Origin: Skeletonema tropicum
Taxonomy: Eukaryota > Bacillariophyta > Thalassiosirophyceae > Thalassiosirales > Thalassiosiraceae
Direction of reading: 5' to 3'
Length of the DNA: 64,000 nt
NCBI GenBank assembly: GCA_037178625.1
Contig: CM074144.1
Span: forward strand, 1,364,001-1,428,000
Both the position numbers and the translations under genes were made by a program. Positions 41,073-52,501 of this stretch are shown here, one piece after another; positions within the stretch are counted from its first letter, which is position 1, and each line of letters starts with the position of its first letter. The notes beneath the pieces were generated by a model, which saw nothing but the letters and a program-made list of their open reading frames with translations, did not search any database and was not told the DNA's origin.

Positions 41073-42245
41073 TCACTCGATGGTGATAGCCATTACTACA
41101 CCAATACTACGCCGATCCTCCCGGTTCAAAGACCAATATTATTCCATTTAGTTATTTTAGAGTGCATCTGCAACTTGGGTTGATCAGATTTCATCCACAC
41201 GCCGACATGTTGGGGGTGTCAAATCAGATGCATCGGCGTTGATCGGCGTCGCGAGGCGATTAATCACACATCTCACAAAAAGCATCCCCACCATGATGCA
41301 TCACATGGCATTATTGGCCATGAAATAAACAATAACAACAACTCCAACACGCTCCCCACACCAAAATTTTGTGCTGAATTCATTTTTGAGGTCGGTGGGG
41401 CCTGAATCTCAACGGCTAAGGCTGTATAACGACGTGAACATAATACATGCAAAATTGGCACAGTCGACATGAGAAGAACTGACCTCATATATTTACACCG
41501 ACGCAGATACGATGCCACCGAGCAATAATAACTGATAGTATATACCTATGACGAAGTAATGGTGACTTGGTAGCCGCTGTATTGCCCATAAAGTCGAGAT
41601 CATCACGCATTCACTGCGCAGCGGCATGTGTATGGAGAGCATGCCGATCACCCACTTGGCCGCTGTGTGTAGGGCAGTAATCAATGCATTGAAGTCAAAA
41701 AACATCAACCCTCGTCCCAACCACATAATAAGTGGCAAATGGTGTGATATTCCCGGTAGATAATGACATATACCTCCCCCAAACACTATGTCAGAGAAGT
41801 AAGTTCATAACAATCACCAGAGGGCACATAATCAATAAAACAGAGAGCAATTAATCATTTCAAGTAGCCAAAGATGCCCCAAAACCGTTATGTATGTGTA
41901 TTGAGTGAAATGGAAGCGTATTATGAAGTGTATCACTCCTGACATGGCCAAAGTAGAGTAGAATTGAGTGTAATATGATGATTTTATGCACTTAATGGTG
42001 AGTATTATTTCTCTTTATAGACAACGATTCATAGCAAGCCCTACCGGAATTAAACAGCCAATGATATTAGCTTTGGGATAATAATCGCATCATAGGTGTA
42101 TTCATTTCGTGTGTGGCGTTCGGGGTGTAGGAGCAGAGGTCATCATGGAGAGCATCCTGTTGAGCTCAGAATTGGAGGCGAGGAGGAAAAAGAGGCCAGA
42201 GTGAAGGGGCTGCTGTAGAATATCAACGTAGGAATTCAGTAAATA

Positions 42246-42273
42246 TTTTTTGTCCCCTTCAGGGGACAAAAAA
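42246..42273. repeat. Hairpin palindrome of the TTTTTGTCCCC type
   Basis: Perfect 12-bp arms TTTTTTGTCCCC and GGGGACAAAAAA flank a TTCA loop. This is the same sequence class as the palindromes at 40985 and 41045, placed near the other end of the transposon. It is duplicated at 48042-48069. Confidence 0.9.
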
Positions 42274-43011
42274 TTGAGGCTTTTTTGATGAGTATCACAA
42301 CACATCAATCATGACCATACGACGCACTAATGGAGGCGATTAAACACTGGTATCGACCAAATACCGACCCAAACATTTGAGGCGATGGTATTAGCTAAGT
42401 TTTGATGTGCCGGCACTAGCTATAAGTCCACTGGAACCCTCCATACTAACGTGCTCAAAAGTGGTGTTTTTGTCCCCATTTTACCCTGAACGACGGCTAT
42501 AGAGGACTCCCATTGATGACAGAAGATCCTGCCTATTAGGGTGTCAGAAAGTGGGATCTCCATCGTCGCTTGATCCCGCTTGGTACATATAGTGAAACTT
42601 CATGCCGATACTCGCTATATATGAACAGTGCTTTCTTTTCTTGCTTTTCTTGTTTACAATACCATTGATACTTAGTTTACCGTAGCACAGAACTAATCTA
42701 ATATATACCCCAAATCAAACAAATTCATTCACGCATGATCAAACAAGCAATGCAATGATGAACCTCAGCCATATTTCTATAACACAACACCCATCAATAA
42801 TAATAATCCCGTCCCAGTTATATTATTAATCCCGTCCCAATCGAGATAGATTGATCCCTCGCTACAGCAGCACTACCCAAAAGGAATAGACGGAACAGAT
42901 GAGCCTGCCGGTACCACCGCTGCCCCTGCTCCTGCCCCTGCTGCTGCCGCTGAAGAAGTAGGCACAGATGAAGTTGCAATCATATTCAGCTTCCTCGAAC
43001 CGAAAGACATC

Positions 43012-44124
43012 ATGCGTGCTCGAATATGCACAACATGGAGAGCGGCCGCGATGAAAGCTATCGTTCCTTCCTCCTTGATTGTCGATAGCGAGAGATCTTA
43101 CAATGCCATGAGAGCGATGTCTACTGCGATACCGAATTTGCAGCGGATCTCGCTTCATGATCTCGAAGGAGGGCATTTTTACTCCAATGGCGATGATCCA
43201 GACGAAACGCAGGCTCGTCGCACTGCCCACTTGATCACTCATGATGTCAATGTCATCTCCAGCTTCAGAAGGTTGCGTGTGTTGCATATTCATGGTCGTG
43301 GGCAGTTGAATGGAAGATACCCTCTTCTCTTCGACTTTCCATTCCTCCAAGAATTACGTGTTGACGGTGGGGAATACCTAAAGTGGGATCTTGGGATGTT
43401 AGCAGGATTGCCACAGCTCAAAGTGTTGGATTGCTATGCTAACCCATACATAATTGGCAATCTAGATAGTTTGAGAGTTCTAAGAGGTACCCTTGAAAGA
43501 GTACGAATTAAACATGGTGGCAATGTTCGAGGGGACTTCTTGGATCTAGCCGACTTCCCACAGCTGAAGGAGTTGGATCTGTTCGGTACTTCTGTAACAG
43601 GAGACATCAGAGACATCCGTGAGTGTGATTTTCCAGCTCTGAAGCGGCTCGAACTCCCAAGCGGTGTCCATGGTGGTTTAGGGTATGAGTTTCAGAGTGT
43701 TGCTGAAGTGCCTGGTTTCATGCAGGTCATCCATCGCCTGCTGCAGCGCACTCCAACTTTATTCGGTGATCATGATTGGGGTTGTGTCCTCACAAAAACT
43801 TTTGGCTGGTGTCTCTCACAAGACTCTCCTGATTCGTATTGGTATGAATCGGACGATGGAATTCTCCACCCTCCTCTTTACTTGAAATGCGTTCGAGCGG
43901 GATCACGTTTCGGATGGAGTTGGTGTAATAGTGTGAATCCGAAACACTCGTGCGAGATCAACTGGCTGGATCCAGAGCCAATCAGTGGAAGCGACGACTA
44001 CGCGGCTTATACTAGAGAGTTACAGCATGTAGAGGTAGAGCGGTGGGTATTCCATCTTTACCGAGGATATTTCCTTTCTCCGCCCAATTTTGAAGAATTC
44101 CGCCGTCTGTGCGAGAATTACTGA
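43012..44124 (+). CDS. F-box/LRR-like protein, copy C, start damaged
   Basis: The 370-aa frame from ATG 43012 covers the second half of the F-box, all LRRs and the C-terminal domain (FGWSWC, CEINWLDPE, FEEFRRLCENY). Homology to copy B starts further left. At 42890-42892 the ATG of copy B is ACG, and the next few codons have lost one base relative to B. The reading frame of the F-box is therefore open back to a TAG but contains no ATG. Starting at 43012 cuts the F-box after EPKDI. Either the protein lacks a working F-box, or an upstream exon or non-ATG start is used. It is convergent with permease C. Confidence 0.6.
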   Translation: MRARICTTWRAAAMKAIVPSSLIVDSERSYNAMRAMSTAIPNLQRISLHDLEGGHFYSNGDDPDETQARRTAHLITHDVNVISSFRRLRVLHIHGRGQLNGRYPLLFDFPFLQELRVDGGEYLKWDLGMLAGLPQLKVLDCYANPYIIGNLDSLRVLRGTLERVRIKHGGNVRGDFLDLADFPQLKELDLFGTSVTGDIRDIRECDFPALKRLELPSGVHGGLGYEFQSVAEVPGFMQVIHRLLQRTPTLFGDHDWGCVLTKTFGWCLSQDSPDSYWYESDDGILHPPLYLKCVRAGSRFGWSWCNSVNPKHSCEINWLDPEPISGSDDYAAYTRELQHVEVERWVFHLYRGYFLSPPNFEEFRRLCENY

Positions 44125-44309
44125 TGTGAAATATCTAATATTCTTGTATGCAAGGCTTACGATATGGTATAAGAACTCGAAGGGCCTGAACACTGCAAGC
44201 TTTATGTTATTTCACTCTCTGGCAGTATTTGATTTATCTATCGATGCTAATACATAAACATACAATCTCTATCATCTAACTCTAAAATCAATGCACTCTT
44301 CAGCATCTA

Positions 44310-46035
44310 TCATGAAATCCTATTCTCCTCTCCATACTCCCATTCACCTTCACGATCACCCTCAGCAGAAGAGGATGCATCAAACGTGGTCTCTCTTGAA
44401 TCATCCATCGGAGGCATTGCATAACCTCTTGCCTTTATCTCATACACAAACCATCCCTTTCGTTTCGCAATCTCACCCGCCTTGAACAAGAATATGCCAA
44501 AAATGATGGCAGCAGACGTGAAGATATATACATACCAGTTGCTTATCAAAATAATAGCGATTGTGGCGAGACATGGGGGTACTGCAATCAGCACTGCAGC
44601 CCAGTCTGGTAGAGGAATGCGGTACGGTCGTTCCACTTTCGTTGATAGAGAAAACAGTCAAGCATGTCAGATACATGAGTGCTACAACAAAGGCACGCTA
44701 CACTGCATTCCATATACTTACATTCCTTGTGGAACAACCGAAGCTTGATAAAGGCTGCATACTCCATCAAGAGTGAGACGGCATAATTTGCATTCAACAA
44801 TTCCAGCAGCTGACCAAAATCAGCACAACCAAACAAAATAATCACCACAGTCCCAACAATGATTCCTGTAGTTGGCGTGCCATACCTCGATCTCTTTTGA
44901 AAGATCTTGGGAAGATATCCTCTCTCAGCCATTCCCATCAGTTGGAATGCATCTGCAGACAATTCCGCCTCAAAGAGAGCCAAGTTCGAAATACCAGCAG
45001 CAAAGATTGTCCACGCTCCCAGCCACGGCCCACCAATATCCACAGCCACAGCACCAAGATGTCCATCCACCCAATCCGACTGACGATAGTCAGTCGCTCC
45101 AACCGCAACCATCAGCGGGACAACATAAAATACCACCGTCATAATCAACCCTATAAATATTCCCCGTGGATACGTCTCCTTCACGTCGGTAGTCTCTCCA
45201 GCAAACGATGCAGCATTATCAAAACTATTCAATTCCAAAACATGTTGTTCATGAATGGCCTCCACAATATCCCAGCAAATTGAAGTAGTGGCAAAGGTCC
45301 CGGAGAAGTTTGAAAGTCATCATCAAACAAGTTAAAGTTGTTCATTCCATCCTCATCTTCGGGTGTTTCTGGCATCTGCAACCATCTCGAAGGGACCACA
45401 TGCGGAGCACCAAGTATCGTCATCAACACAAACGGACTCATAGCAATCACGCAAACTACCAAACTCGCCTTCCCCACAATCTCCAACCCTGTATAATTCA
45501 ACAATGACAAACAAATCGTAATCACACCCACCAACCCAAACCTCTGGAACCCTCCCATCTCCCACCCCACCACACTCGTCACATACTCCAGAAATAACGT
45601 GGGATAAATTGCATTGTCCGTGGCACCACTCACCCATGCCAAATATCCACATAAACTTCCCATCCGTTCTCCAAACGCCTCTTCGACCCATGCCACACCT
45701 GCACTCGGATCTTGGAAGGTGCTCCCCAACTCTGCCGTCACCAAAGCTTCCGGTATTGACCATATCAAGGGAAAGATACAAAATCCAACAATGGCATAAA
45801 AGTTGCCAGCAGCACGAATGGATGGTTCAATTCCAAATGGACCTCCGGACACATTGTAGAATACGAGGATGGCAAGTGGCCATAGTTTGAGGGCGGGTGT
45901 GGTAGATGTGTATTGTGGGTGGAGAATTTGAGAGGGAAGGGGAACGTGTCCTTCTTCGTTGATGGGTGTTTCTGTGTCGGTTAGGAGTTGGAGTGGGACT
46001 ATGTTGTCGTCGTCTTGGTGTGGTTGTGCTGTCAT
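44310..46035 (-). pseudogene. Polyamine/amino-acid permease, copy C: hybrid with a 1-nt deletion
   Basis: By alignment with copies B and D the exons would be 46035-44722 and 44635-44310, with an 86-nt intron. The right half (46035 to about 45260) is identical to copy B and the left half is close to copy D, so the gene is a recombinant. At about 45231 one A is missing (TTCAATTCC where B and D have TTCAAATTCC). The frame breaks after NNMFWN and the remaining 60% is read in another frame. Without the deletion it would match the 546-aa copy B protein. It is probably non-functional unless the deletion is an assembly error at the copy junction. Confidence 0.8.
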
Positions 46036-46210
46036 TTGGATTAGGCTTGATGTGATGTTGTTTTTGTCCTTGCTTTCATTTTGAAATGATCTATTGAGGC
46101 CATTTTCTGAATAATCATCATAATTACGATAGCAAAAGGCCCCCCACCTCCAACATTGGCATGGCTTTACGATCCATCCTCATTCTGAACCAGTTTTATT
46201 TTAAAGAAGA

Positions 46211-46441
46211 AGAGCATTCTGCCAATTCTTGGAGCTCTGCGGATAGTTTGTTGAGTACGTCATCGCCATCGTTATTCGAGAGGGAGAATGAAGTAGTGTC
46301 GTTTTCGCTGGAGCAAGATTTGTTGTCGCTTTTTTGGTGGACACTAGGCAACCTCTCGATGGTGAGAAAGCGGGAAGGAGGCAGAAGCCATTGCTGCTGC
46401 ACCGATTAGTAGGGCGGGACGGCTGTCGACATGGTCATGAT
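46211..46441 (-). pseudogene. 5' fragment of the D27-like gene, second copy
   Basis: This repeats the fragment at 40415-40645 with a shift of 5,796 bp and no visible change. It arose by the tandem duplication, not by a separate event. Confidence 0.85.
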
Positions 46442-46495
46442 GATGATGAATGATGACTTGAAGTCAGCGAGGATGGATAGATGGAGTCAGAAAGT

Positions 46496-48339
46496 CACCC
46501 TAATAGGATCTTCAGACACCTGTCTGAGTCACTTGGGAGGACTCAGCCACGACGGTTCACCGCGACGGTTAGCGTCTTTTGAAAAATCCCAAAAAATCCC
46601 AAATTGTGACAAAACCAATGACGAATTCGCTGATAGCGTGTCTTTTAATGTGTCATTGCATTTTTCTGTTACAGAAGTTTTGAAATAACAAGCGCGTGCG
46701 CGCGAGAGACGCTAACCGTCAAATACGCATAGATGAACCGTCGTGCAGCACTCAGCAGAGTCCCTCTATCCGTCGTTCAGTTTTTGTCCCCTTCAGGGGA
46801 CAAAAACCATTTTGGTCCCCACTCGCGATGGCCCTCAAAATTTTTTGTCCCCCGAAGGGGACAAAAAATCACTCGATGGTGATAGCCATTACTACACCAA
46901 TACTACGCCGATCCTCCCGGTTCAAAGACCAATATTATTCCATTTAGTTATTTTAGAGTGCATCTGCAACTTGGGTTGATCAGATTTCATCCACACGCCG
47001 ACATGTTGGGGGTGTCAAATCAGATGCATCGGCGTTGATCGGCGTCGCGAGGCGATTAATCACACATCTCACAAAAAGCATCCCCACCATGATGCATCAC
47101 ATGGCATTATTGGCCATGAAATAAACAATAACAACAACTCCAACACGCTCCCCGCACCAAAATTTTGTGCTGAATTCATTTTTGAGGTCGGTGGGGCCTG
47201 AATCTCAACGGCTAAGGCTGTATAACGACGTGAACATAATACATGCAAAATTGGCACAGTCGACATGAGAAGAACTGACCTCATATATTTACACCGACGC
47301 AGATACGATGCCACCGAGCAATAATAACTGATAGTATATACCTATGACGAAGTAATGGTGACTTGGTAGCCGCTGTATTGCCCATAAAGTCGAGATCATC
47401 ACGCATTCACTGCGCAGCGGCATGTGTATGGAGAGCATGCCGATCACCCACTTGGCCGCTGTGTGTAGGGCAGTAATCAATGCATTGAAGTCAAAAAACA
47501 TCAACCCTCGTCCCAACCACATAATAAGTGGCAAATGGTGTGATATTCCCGGTAGATAATGACATATACCTCCCCCAAACACTATGTCAGAGAAGTAAGT
47601 TCATAACAATCACCAGAGGGCACATAATCAATAAAACAGAGAGCAATTAATCATTTCAAGTAGCCAAAGATGCCCCAAAACCGTTATGTATGTGTATTGA
47701 GTGAAATGGAAGCGTATTATGAAGTGTATCACTCCTGACATGGCCAAAGTAGAGTAGAATTGAGTGTAATATGATGATTTTATGCACTTAATGGTGAGTA
47801 TTATTTCTCTTTATAGACAACGATTCATAGCAAGCCCTACCGGAATTAAACAGCCAATGATATTAGCTTTGGGATAATAATCGCATCATAGGTGTATTCA
47901 TTTCGTGTGTGGCGTTCGGGGTGTAGGAGCAGAGGTCATCATGGAGAGCATCCTGTTGAGCTCAGAATTGGAGGCGAGGAGGAAAAAGAGGCCAGAGTGA
48001 AGGGGCTGCTGTAGAATATCAACGTAGGAATTCAGTAAATATTTTTTGTCCCCTTCAGGGGACAAAAAATTGAGGCTTTTTTGATGAGTATCACAACACA
48101 TCAATCATGACCATACGACGCACTAATGGAGGCGATTAAACACTGGTATCGACCAAATACCGACCCAAACATTTGAGGCGATGGTATTAGCTAAGTTTTG
48201 ATGTGCCGGCACTAGCTATAAGTCCACTGGAACCCTCCATACTAACGTGCTCAAAAGTGGTGTTTTTGTCCCCATTTTACCCTGAACGACGGCTATAGAG
48301 GACTCCCATTGATGACAGAAGATCCTGCCTATTAGGGTG
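46496..48339. mobile_element. 1,844-bp DNA transposon, copy 2 (with nested MITE 46540-46757)
   Basis: It is the counterpart of 40700-42543 at +5796, including both inverted ends, the TCAGAAAGT target duplications (46487-46495 and 48340-48348), the nested MITE, and the palindromes at 46781-46806, 46841-46868 and 48042-48069. The duplicated target sites show it was copied with its surroundings and did not transpose anew. Confidence 0.85.
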
Positions 48340-48807
48340 TCAGAAAGTGGGATCTCCATCGTCGCTTGATCCCGCTTGGTACATATAGTGAAACTTCATG
48401 CCGATACTCGCTATATATGAACAGTGCTTTCTTTTCTTGCTTTTCTTGTTTACAATACCATTGATACTTAGTTTACCGTAGCACAGAACTAATCTAATAT
48501 ATACCCCAAATCAAACAAATTCATTCACGCATGATCAAACAAGCAATGCAATGATGAACCTCAGCCATATTTCTATAACACAACACCCATCAATAATAAT
48601 AATCCCGTCCCAGTTATATTATTAATCCCGTCCCAATCGAGATAGATTGATCCCTCGCTACAGCAGCACTACCCAAAAGGAATAGACGGAACAGATGAGC
48701 CTGCCGGTACCACCGCTGCCCCTGCTCCTGCCCCTGCTGCTGCCGCTGAAGAAGTAGGCACAGATGAAGTTGCAATCATATTCAGCTTCCTCGAACCGAA
48801 AGACATC

Positions 48808-49920
48808 ATGCGTGCTCGAATATGCACAACATGGAGAGCGGCCGCGATGAAAGCTATCGTTCCTTCCTCCTTGATTGTCGATAGCGAGAGATCTTACAAT
48901 GCCATGAGAGCGATGTCTACTGCGATACCGAATTTGCAGCGGATCTCGCTTCATGATCTCGAAGGAGGGCATTTTTACTCCAATGGCGATGATCCAGACG
49001 AAACGCAGGCTCGTCGCACTGCCCACTTGATCACTCATGATGTCAATGTTATCTCCAGCTTCAGAAGGTTGCGTGTGTTGCATATTCATGGTCGTGGGCA
49101 GTTGAATGGAAGATACCCTCTTCTCTTCGACTTTCCATTCCTCCAAGAATTACGTGTTGACTGTGGGGAATACCTAAAGTGGGATCTTGGGATGTTAGCA
49201 GGATTGCCACAGCTCAAAGTGTTGGATTGCTATGCTAACCCATACATAATTGGCAATCTAGATAGTTTGAGAGTTCTAAGAGGTACCCTTGAAAGAGTAC
49301 GAATTAAACATGGTGGCAATGTTCGAGGGGACTTCTTAGATCTAGCCGACTTCCCACAGCTGAAGGAGTTGGATCTGTTCGGTACTTCTGTAACAGGAGA
49401 TATCAGAGACATCCGTGAGTGTGATTTTCCAGCTCTGAAGCGGCTCGAACTCCCAAGCGGTGTCCATGGTGGTTTAGGGTATGAGTTTCAGAGTGTTGCT
49501 GAAGTGCCTGGTTTCATGCAGGTCATCCATCGCCTGCTGCAGCGCACTCCAACTTTATTCGGTGATCGTGATTGGGGTTGTGTCCTCACAAAAACTTTTG
49601 GCTGGTGTCTCTCACAAGACTCTCCTGATTCGTATTGGTATGAATCGGACGATGGAATTCTCCACCCTCCTCTTTACTTGAAATGCGTTCGAGCGGGATC
49701 ACGTTTCGGATGGAGTTGGTGTAATAGTGTGAATCCGAAACACTCGTGCGAGATCAACTGGCTGGATCCAGAGCCAATCAGTGGAAGCGACGACTACGCG
49801 GCTTATACTAGAGAGTTACAGCATGTAGAGGTAGAGCGGTGCGTATTCCATCTTTACCGAGGATATTTCCTTTCTCCGCCCAATTTTGAAGAATTCCGCC
49901 GTCTGTGCGAGAATTACTGA
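48808..49920 (+). CDS. F-box/LRR-like protein, copy D, start damaged
   Basis: The 370-aa frame differs from copy C by only a few residues (for example Cys for Gly near residue 126, Arg for His near 260, Cys for Trp near 348). It shares the ACG in place of the start ATG (48686-48688) and the 1-nt frame difference. The damage therefore predates the duplication, yet both copies keep an open LRR and C-terminal region. Several of the few differences change an amino acid, so there is no clear sign of purifying selection since the copy event. It is convergent with permease D. Confidence 0.6.
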   Translation: MRARICTTWRAAAMKAIVPSSLIVDSERSYNAMRAMSTAIPNLQRISLHDLEGGHFYSNGDDPDETQARRTAHLITHDVNVISSFRRLRVLHIHGRGQLNGRYPLLFDFPFLQELRVDCGEYLKWDLGMLAGLPQLKVLDCYANPYIIGNLDSLRVLRGTLERVRIKHGGNVRGDFLDLADFPQLKELDLFGTSVTGDIRDIRECDFPALKRLELPSGVHGGLGYEFQSVAEVPGFMQVIHRLLQRTPTLFGDRDWGCVLTKTFGWCLSQDSPDSYWYESDDGILHPPLYLKCVRAGSRFGWSWCNSVNPKHSCEINWLDPEPISGSDDYAAYTRELQHVEVERCVFHLYRGYFLSPPNFEEFRRLCENY

Positions 49921-50105
49921 TGTGAAATATCTAATATTCTTGTATGCAAGGCTTACGATATGGTAGAAGAACTCGAAGGGCCTGAACACTGCAAGCTTTG
50001 TGTTATTTCACTCTCTGGCAGTATTTGATTTATCTATCGATGCTAATACATAAACCTACAATCTCTATCCTCTAACTCTAAAATCAATGCACTCTTCAGC
50101 ATCTA

Positions 50106-52501
50106 TCATGAAATCCTATTCTCCTCTCCATACACCCATTCACCTTCACGATCACCCTCAGCAGAAGAGGATGCATCAAACGTGGTCTCTCTCGAATCAT
50201 CCATCGGAGGCATTGCATAACCTCTTGCCTTTATCTCATACACAAACCATCCCTTTCGTTTCGCAATCTCACCCGCCTTGAACAAGAATATGCCAAAAAT
50301 GATGGCAGCAGACGTGAAGATATATACATACCAGTTGCTTATCAAAATAATAGCGATTGTGGCGAGACATGGGGGTACTGCAATCAGCACTGCAGCCCAG
50401 TCTGGTAGAGGAATGCGGTACGGTCGTTCCACTTTCGTTGATAGAGAAAACAGTCAAGCATGTCAGATACATGAGTGCTACAACAAAGGCACGCTACACT
50501 GCATTCCATATACTTACATTCCTTGTGGAACAACCGAAGCTTGATAAAGGCTGCATACTCCATCAAGAGTGAGACGGCATAATTTGCATTCAACAATTCC
50601 AGCAGCTGACCAAAATCAGCACAACCAAACAAAATAATCACCACAGTCCCAACAATTATTCCTGTAGTTGGCGTACCATACCTCGATCTCTTTTGAAAGA
50701 TCTTGGGAAGATATCCTCTCTCAGCCATGCCCATCAGTTGGAATGCATCTGCAGACAATTCCGCCTCAAAGAGAGCCAAGTTCGAAATACCAGCAGCAAA
50801 GATTGTCCACGCTCCGAGCCACGGTCCACCAATATCCACAGCCACGGCACCAAGATGTCCATCCACCCAATCCGACTGACGATAGTCAGTCGCTCCAACC
50901 GCAACCATCAGCGGGACAACATAAAATATTACCGTCATAATCAACCCTATGAAAATTCCCCGTGGATACGTCTTCTTTACATCGGTAGTCTCACCGGCAA
51001 ACGATGCAGCATTATCAAAACTATTCAAATTCCAAAACATGTTGTTCATGAATGGCCTCCACAATATCCCAGCAATTTGAAGTAGTGGCAAAGGTCCCGG
51101 AGAAGTTTGAAAGTCATCATCAAACAAGTTGTTCATTCCATCTTCATCTTCTTGGGATGTTTCTGGCATCTGCAACCACCTCGAAGGAACCACATGCGGA
51201 GCACCAAGTATCGTCATCAACACAAACGGACTCATAGCAATCACACAAACCACCAAACTCGCCTTCCCCACAATCTCCAAGCCCGTATAATTCAACAATG
51301 ACAAACAAATCGTAATCACACCCACCAACCCAAACCTCTGGAACCCTCCCATCTCCCACCCCACCACACTCGTCACATACTCCAGAAATAACGTGGGATA
51401 AATTGCATTGTCCGTGGCACCACTCACCCATGCCAAATATCCACATAAACTTCCCATCCGTTCTCCAAACGCTTCTTCGACCCATGCCACGCCTGCACTC
51501 GGGTCTTGGAATGTGCTTCCCAATTCTGCCGTCACCAAAGCTTCCGGTATTGACCATATCAATGGAAAGATGCAAAATCCAACAATGGCATAAAAGTTGC
51601 CAGCAGCACGAATGGATGGTTCAATCCCAAATGGACCTCCGGACACATTGTAGAATACGAGTATAGCAAGTGGCCATAGTTTGAGAGCAGGTGTGGTAGA
51701 TGTGTATTGTGGGTGGAGAATTTGAGAGGGAAGGGGAACGTGTCCTTCTTCGTTTAGCGGTGTTTCTGTGTCGGTTAGGAGGTGGAGCGGGACTATGTTG
51801 TTGTCTTCGTCGTGTGGTTGTGTTGTCATTTGGATTAGGCTTGATGTGATGTTGTTTTCTTCTGCTAGAGAACCATCCTTGCTCTCATTTTGAAATGCTC
51901 CATTAATGGAGTCATCATCAGTACGATTGACAGTAGCAGCAAAAGGCTCCCCAGCTGCAACATTGGCATGGCTATACGATCCATCCTCATTCTGAACCAT
52001 TAGTAAATGATGTTCGTCACCAATTGTAGATGCACGTACACGATAGGTATACGATGCAACTACTTTATTAGTTGAGTAACTCTCGTCGTCACTGAGTGTT
52101 CGTTGGATAGTAGCTGATTGACTTAGGCGTCGATTGCTGTTACGTGAATATCGCGACGATTTGTTAGTGGATGATTGGATGTATGTTGTTGGAAGAGATT
52201 TGGAGTGGAGACGACGTATGGAACTGTTATTATTGTGGATCCGAGTAAATTCTTCTGGTACGGAGGGCAGTTGTTCCTCTGGTGCGTTGTTGTTGGTGGG
52301 TAGAGATGATGGCTCTTGTGTACCGGGAGTATTGGCCGAGGGAGCCTCGTACTCGACAAGTGTGGGTAGACCAAATGCAGTGATTAATGCAGAGGACACT
52401 ATGGGAGAGGCGTAGAGATTTGGCAGCGGATCGCCTTCGTCAATGGTGGCCTTCTTGTGCTTGTTATTGCTTGGGCTGCGAAATGTCGAATAGTTGCTCA
52501 T
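50106..52501 (-). CDS. Polyamine/amino-acid permease (APC superfamily), copy D, full length
   Basis: Exons 52501-50518 and 50431-50106 are joined over an 86-nt intron (GAAT|GTAAGT...AAAG|TGGAACG), giving 769 aa. The frame is open to a TTG at 52510, but the first ATG is at 52501. Residues about 1-250 are a hydrophilic Ser/Asn-rich N-terminal region (RRLHSKSLPTTYIQSS, STNKSSRYSRNSNRRLS), probably cytoplasmic and a possible phosphorylation target. The transporter core follows with SGGPFGIEPSIRAAG, WSIPEALVTAELGS, SGATDNAIYPT and ERPYRIPLP. This is the only intact copy and shows what B and C lost. PUT-type proteins import polyamines or cationic compounds; the substrate here is inferred. Confidence 0.8.

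Larger units (their letters stand above)
40700..42543. mobile_element. 1,844-bp non-autonomous DNA transposon with 9-bp target duplication, copy 1
   Basis: The left end CACCCTAATAGGATCTTC (40700-40717) is the inverse of the right end GAAGATCCTGCCTATTAGGGTG (42522-42543), apart from a 4-nt gap. TCAGAAAGT stands directly outside both ends (40691-40699 and 42544-42552), a 9-bp target duplication. The D27/F-box B spacer has the related unoccupied sequence CCAGAAAAGTGGGATCT near 36784-36800. A second pair of inverse words (CCGTCGTTCAG with GTTTTTGTCCCC) lies further in. No transposase frame is present. The 9-bp duplication suggests a Mutator-like superfamily, which is inference. Confidence 0.85.
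39440..50670. repeat. Near-identical 5,796-bp tandem duplication
   Basis: From about 39440 to 44870 the sequence recurs at +5796 (about 45240-50670) with only scattered single-base changes. Examples are 41371/47167 (A/G) and a handful within the F-box genes. Each unit holds a permease 5' half, a D27 fragment, the transposon with nested MITE, an F-box gene and a permease 3' half. The near-identity covers non-coding DNA too, so the duplication is recent, or is a haplotype collapse/expansion artefact. Confidence 0.9.

Noticed and set aside
41273..41786. Short minus-strand frames inside the 1,844-bp transposon
   Set aside because: None is longer than 97 codons or resembles a transposase. They are repeated at +5796 only because the whole unit is.
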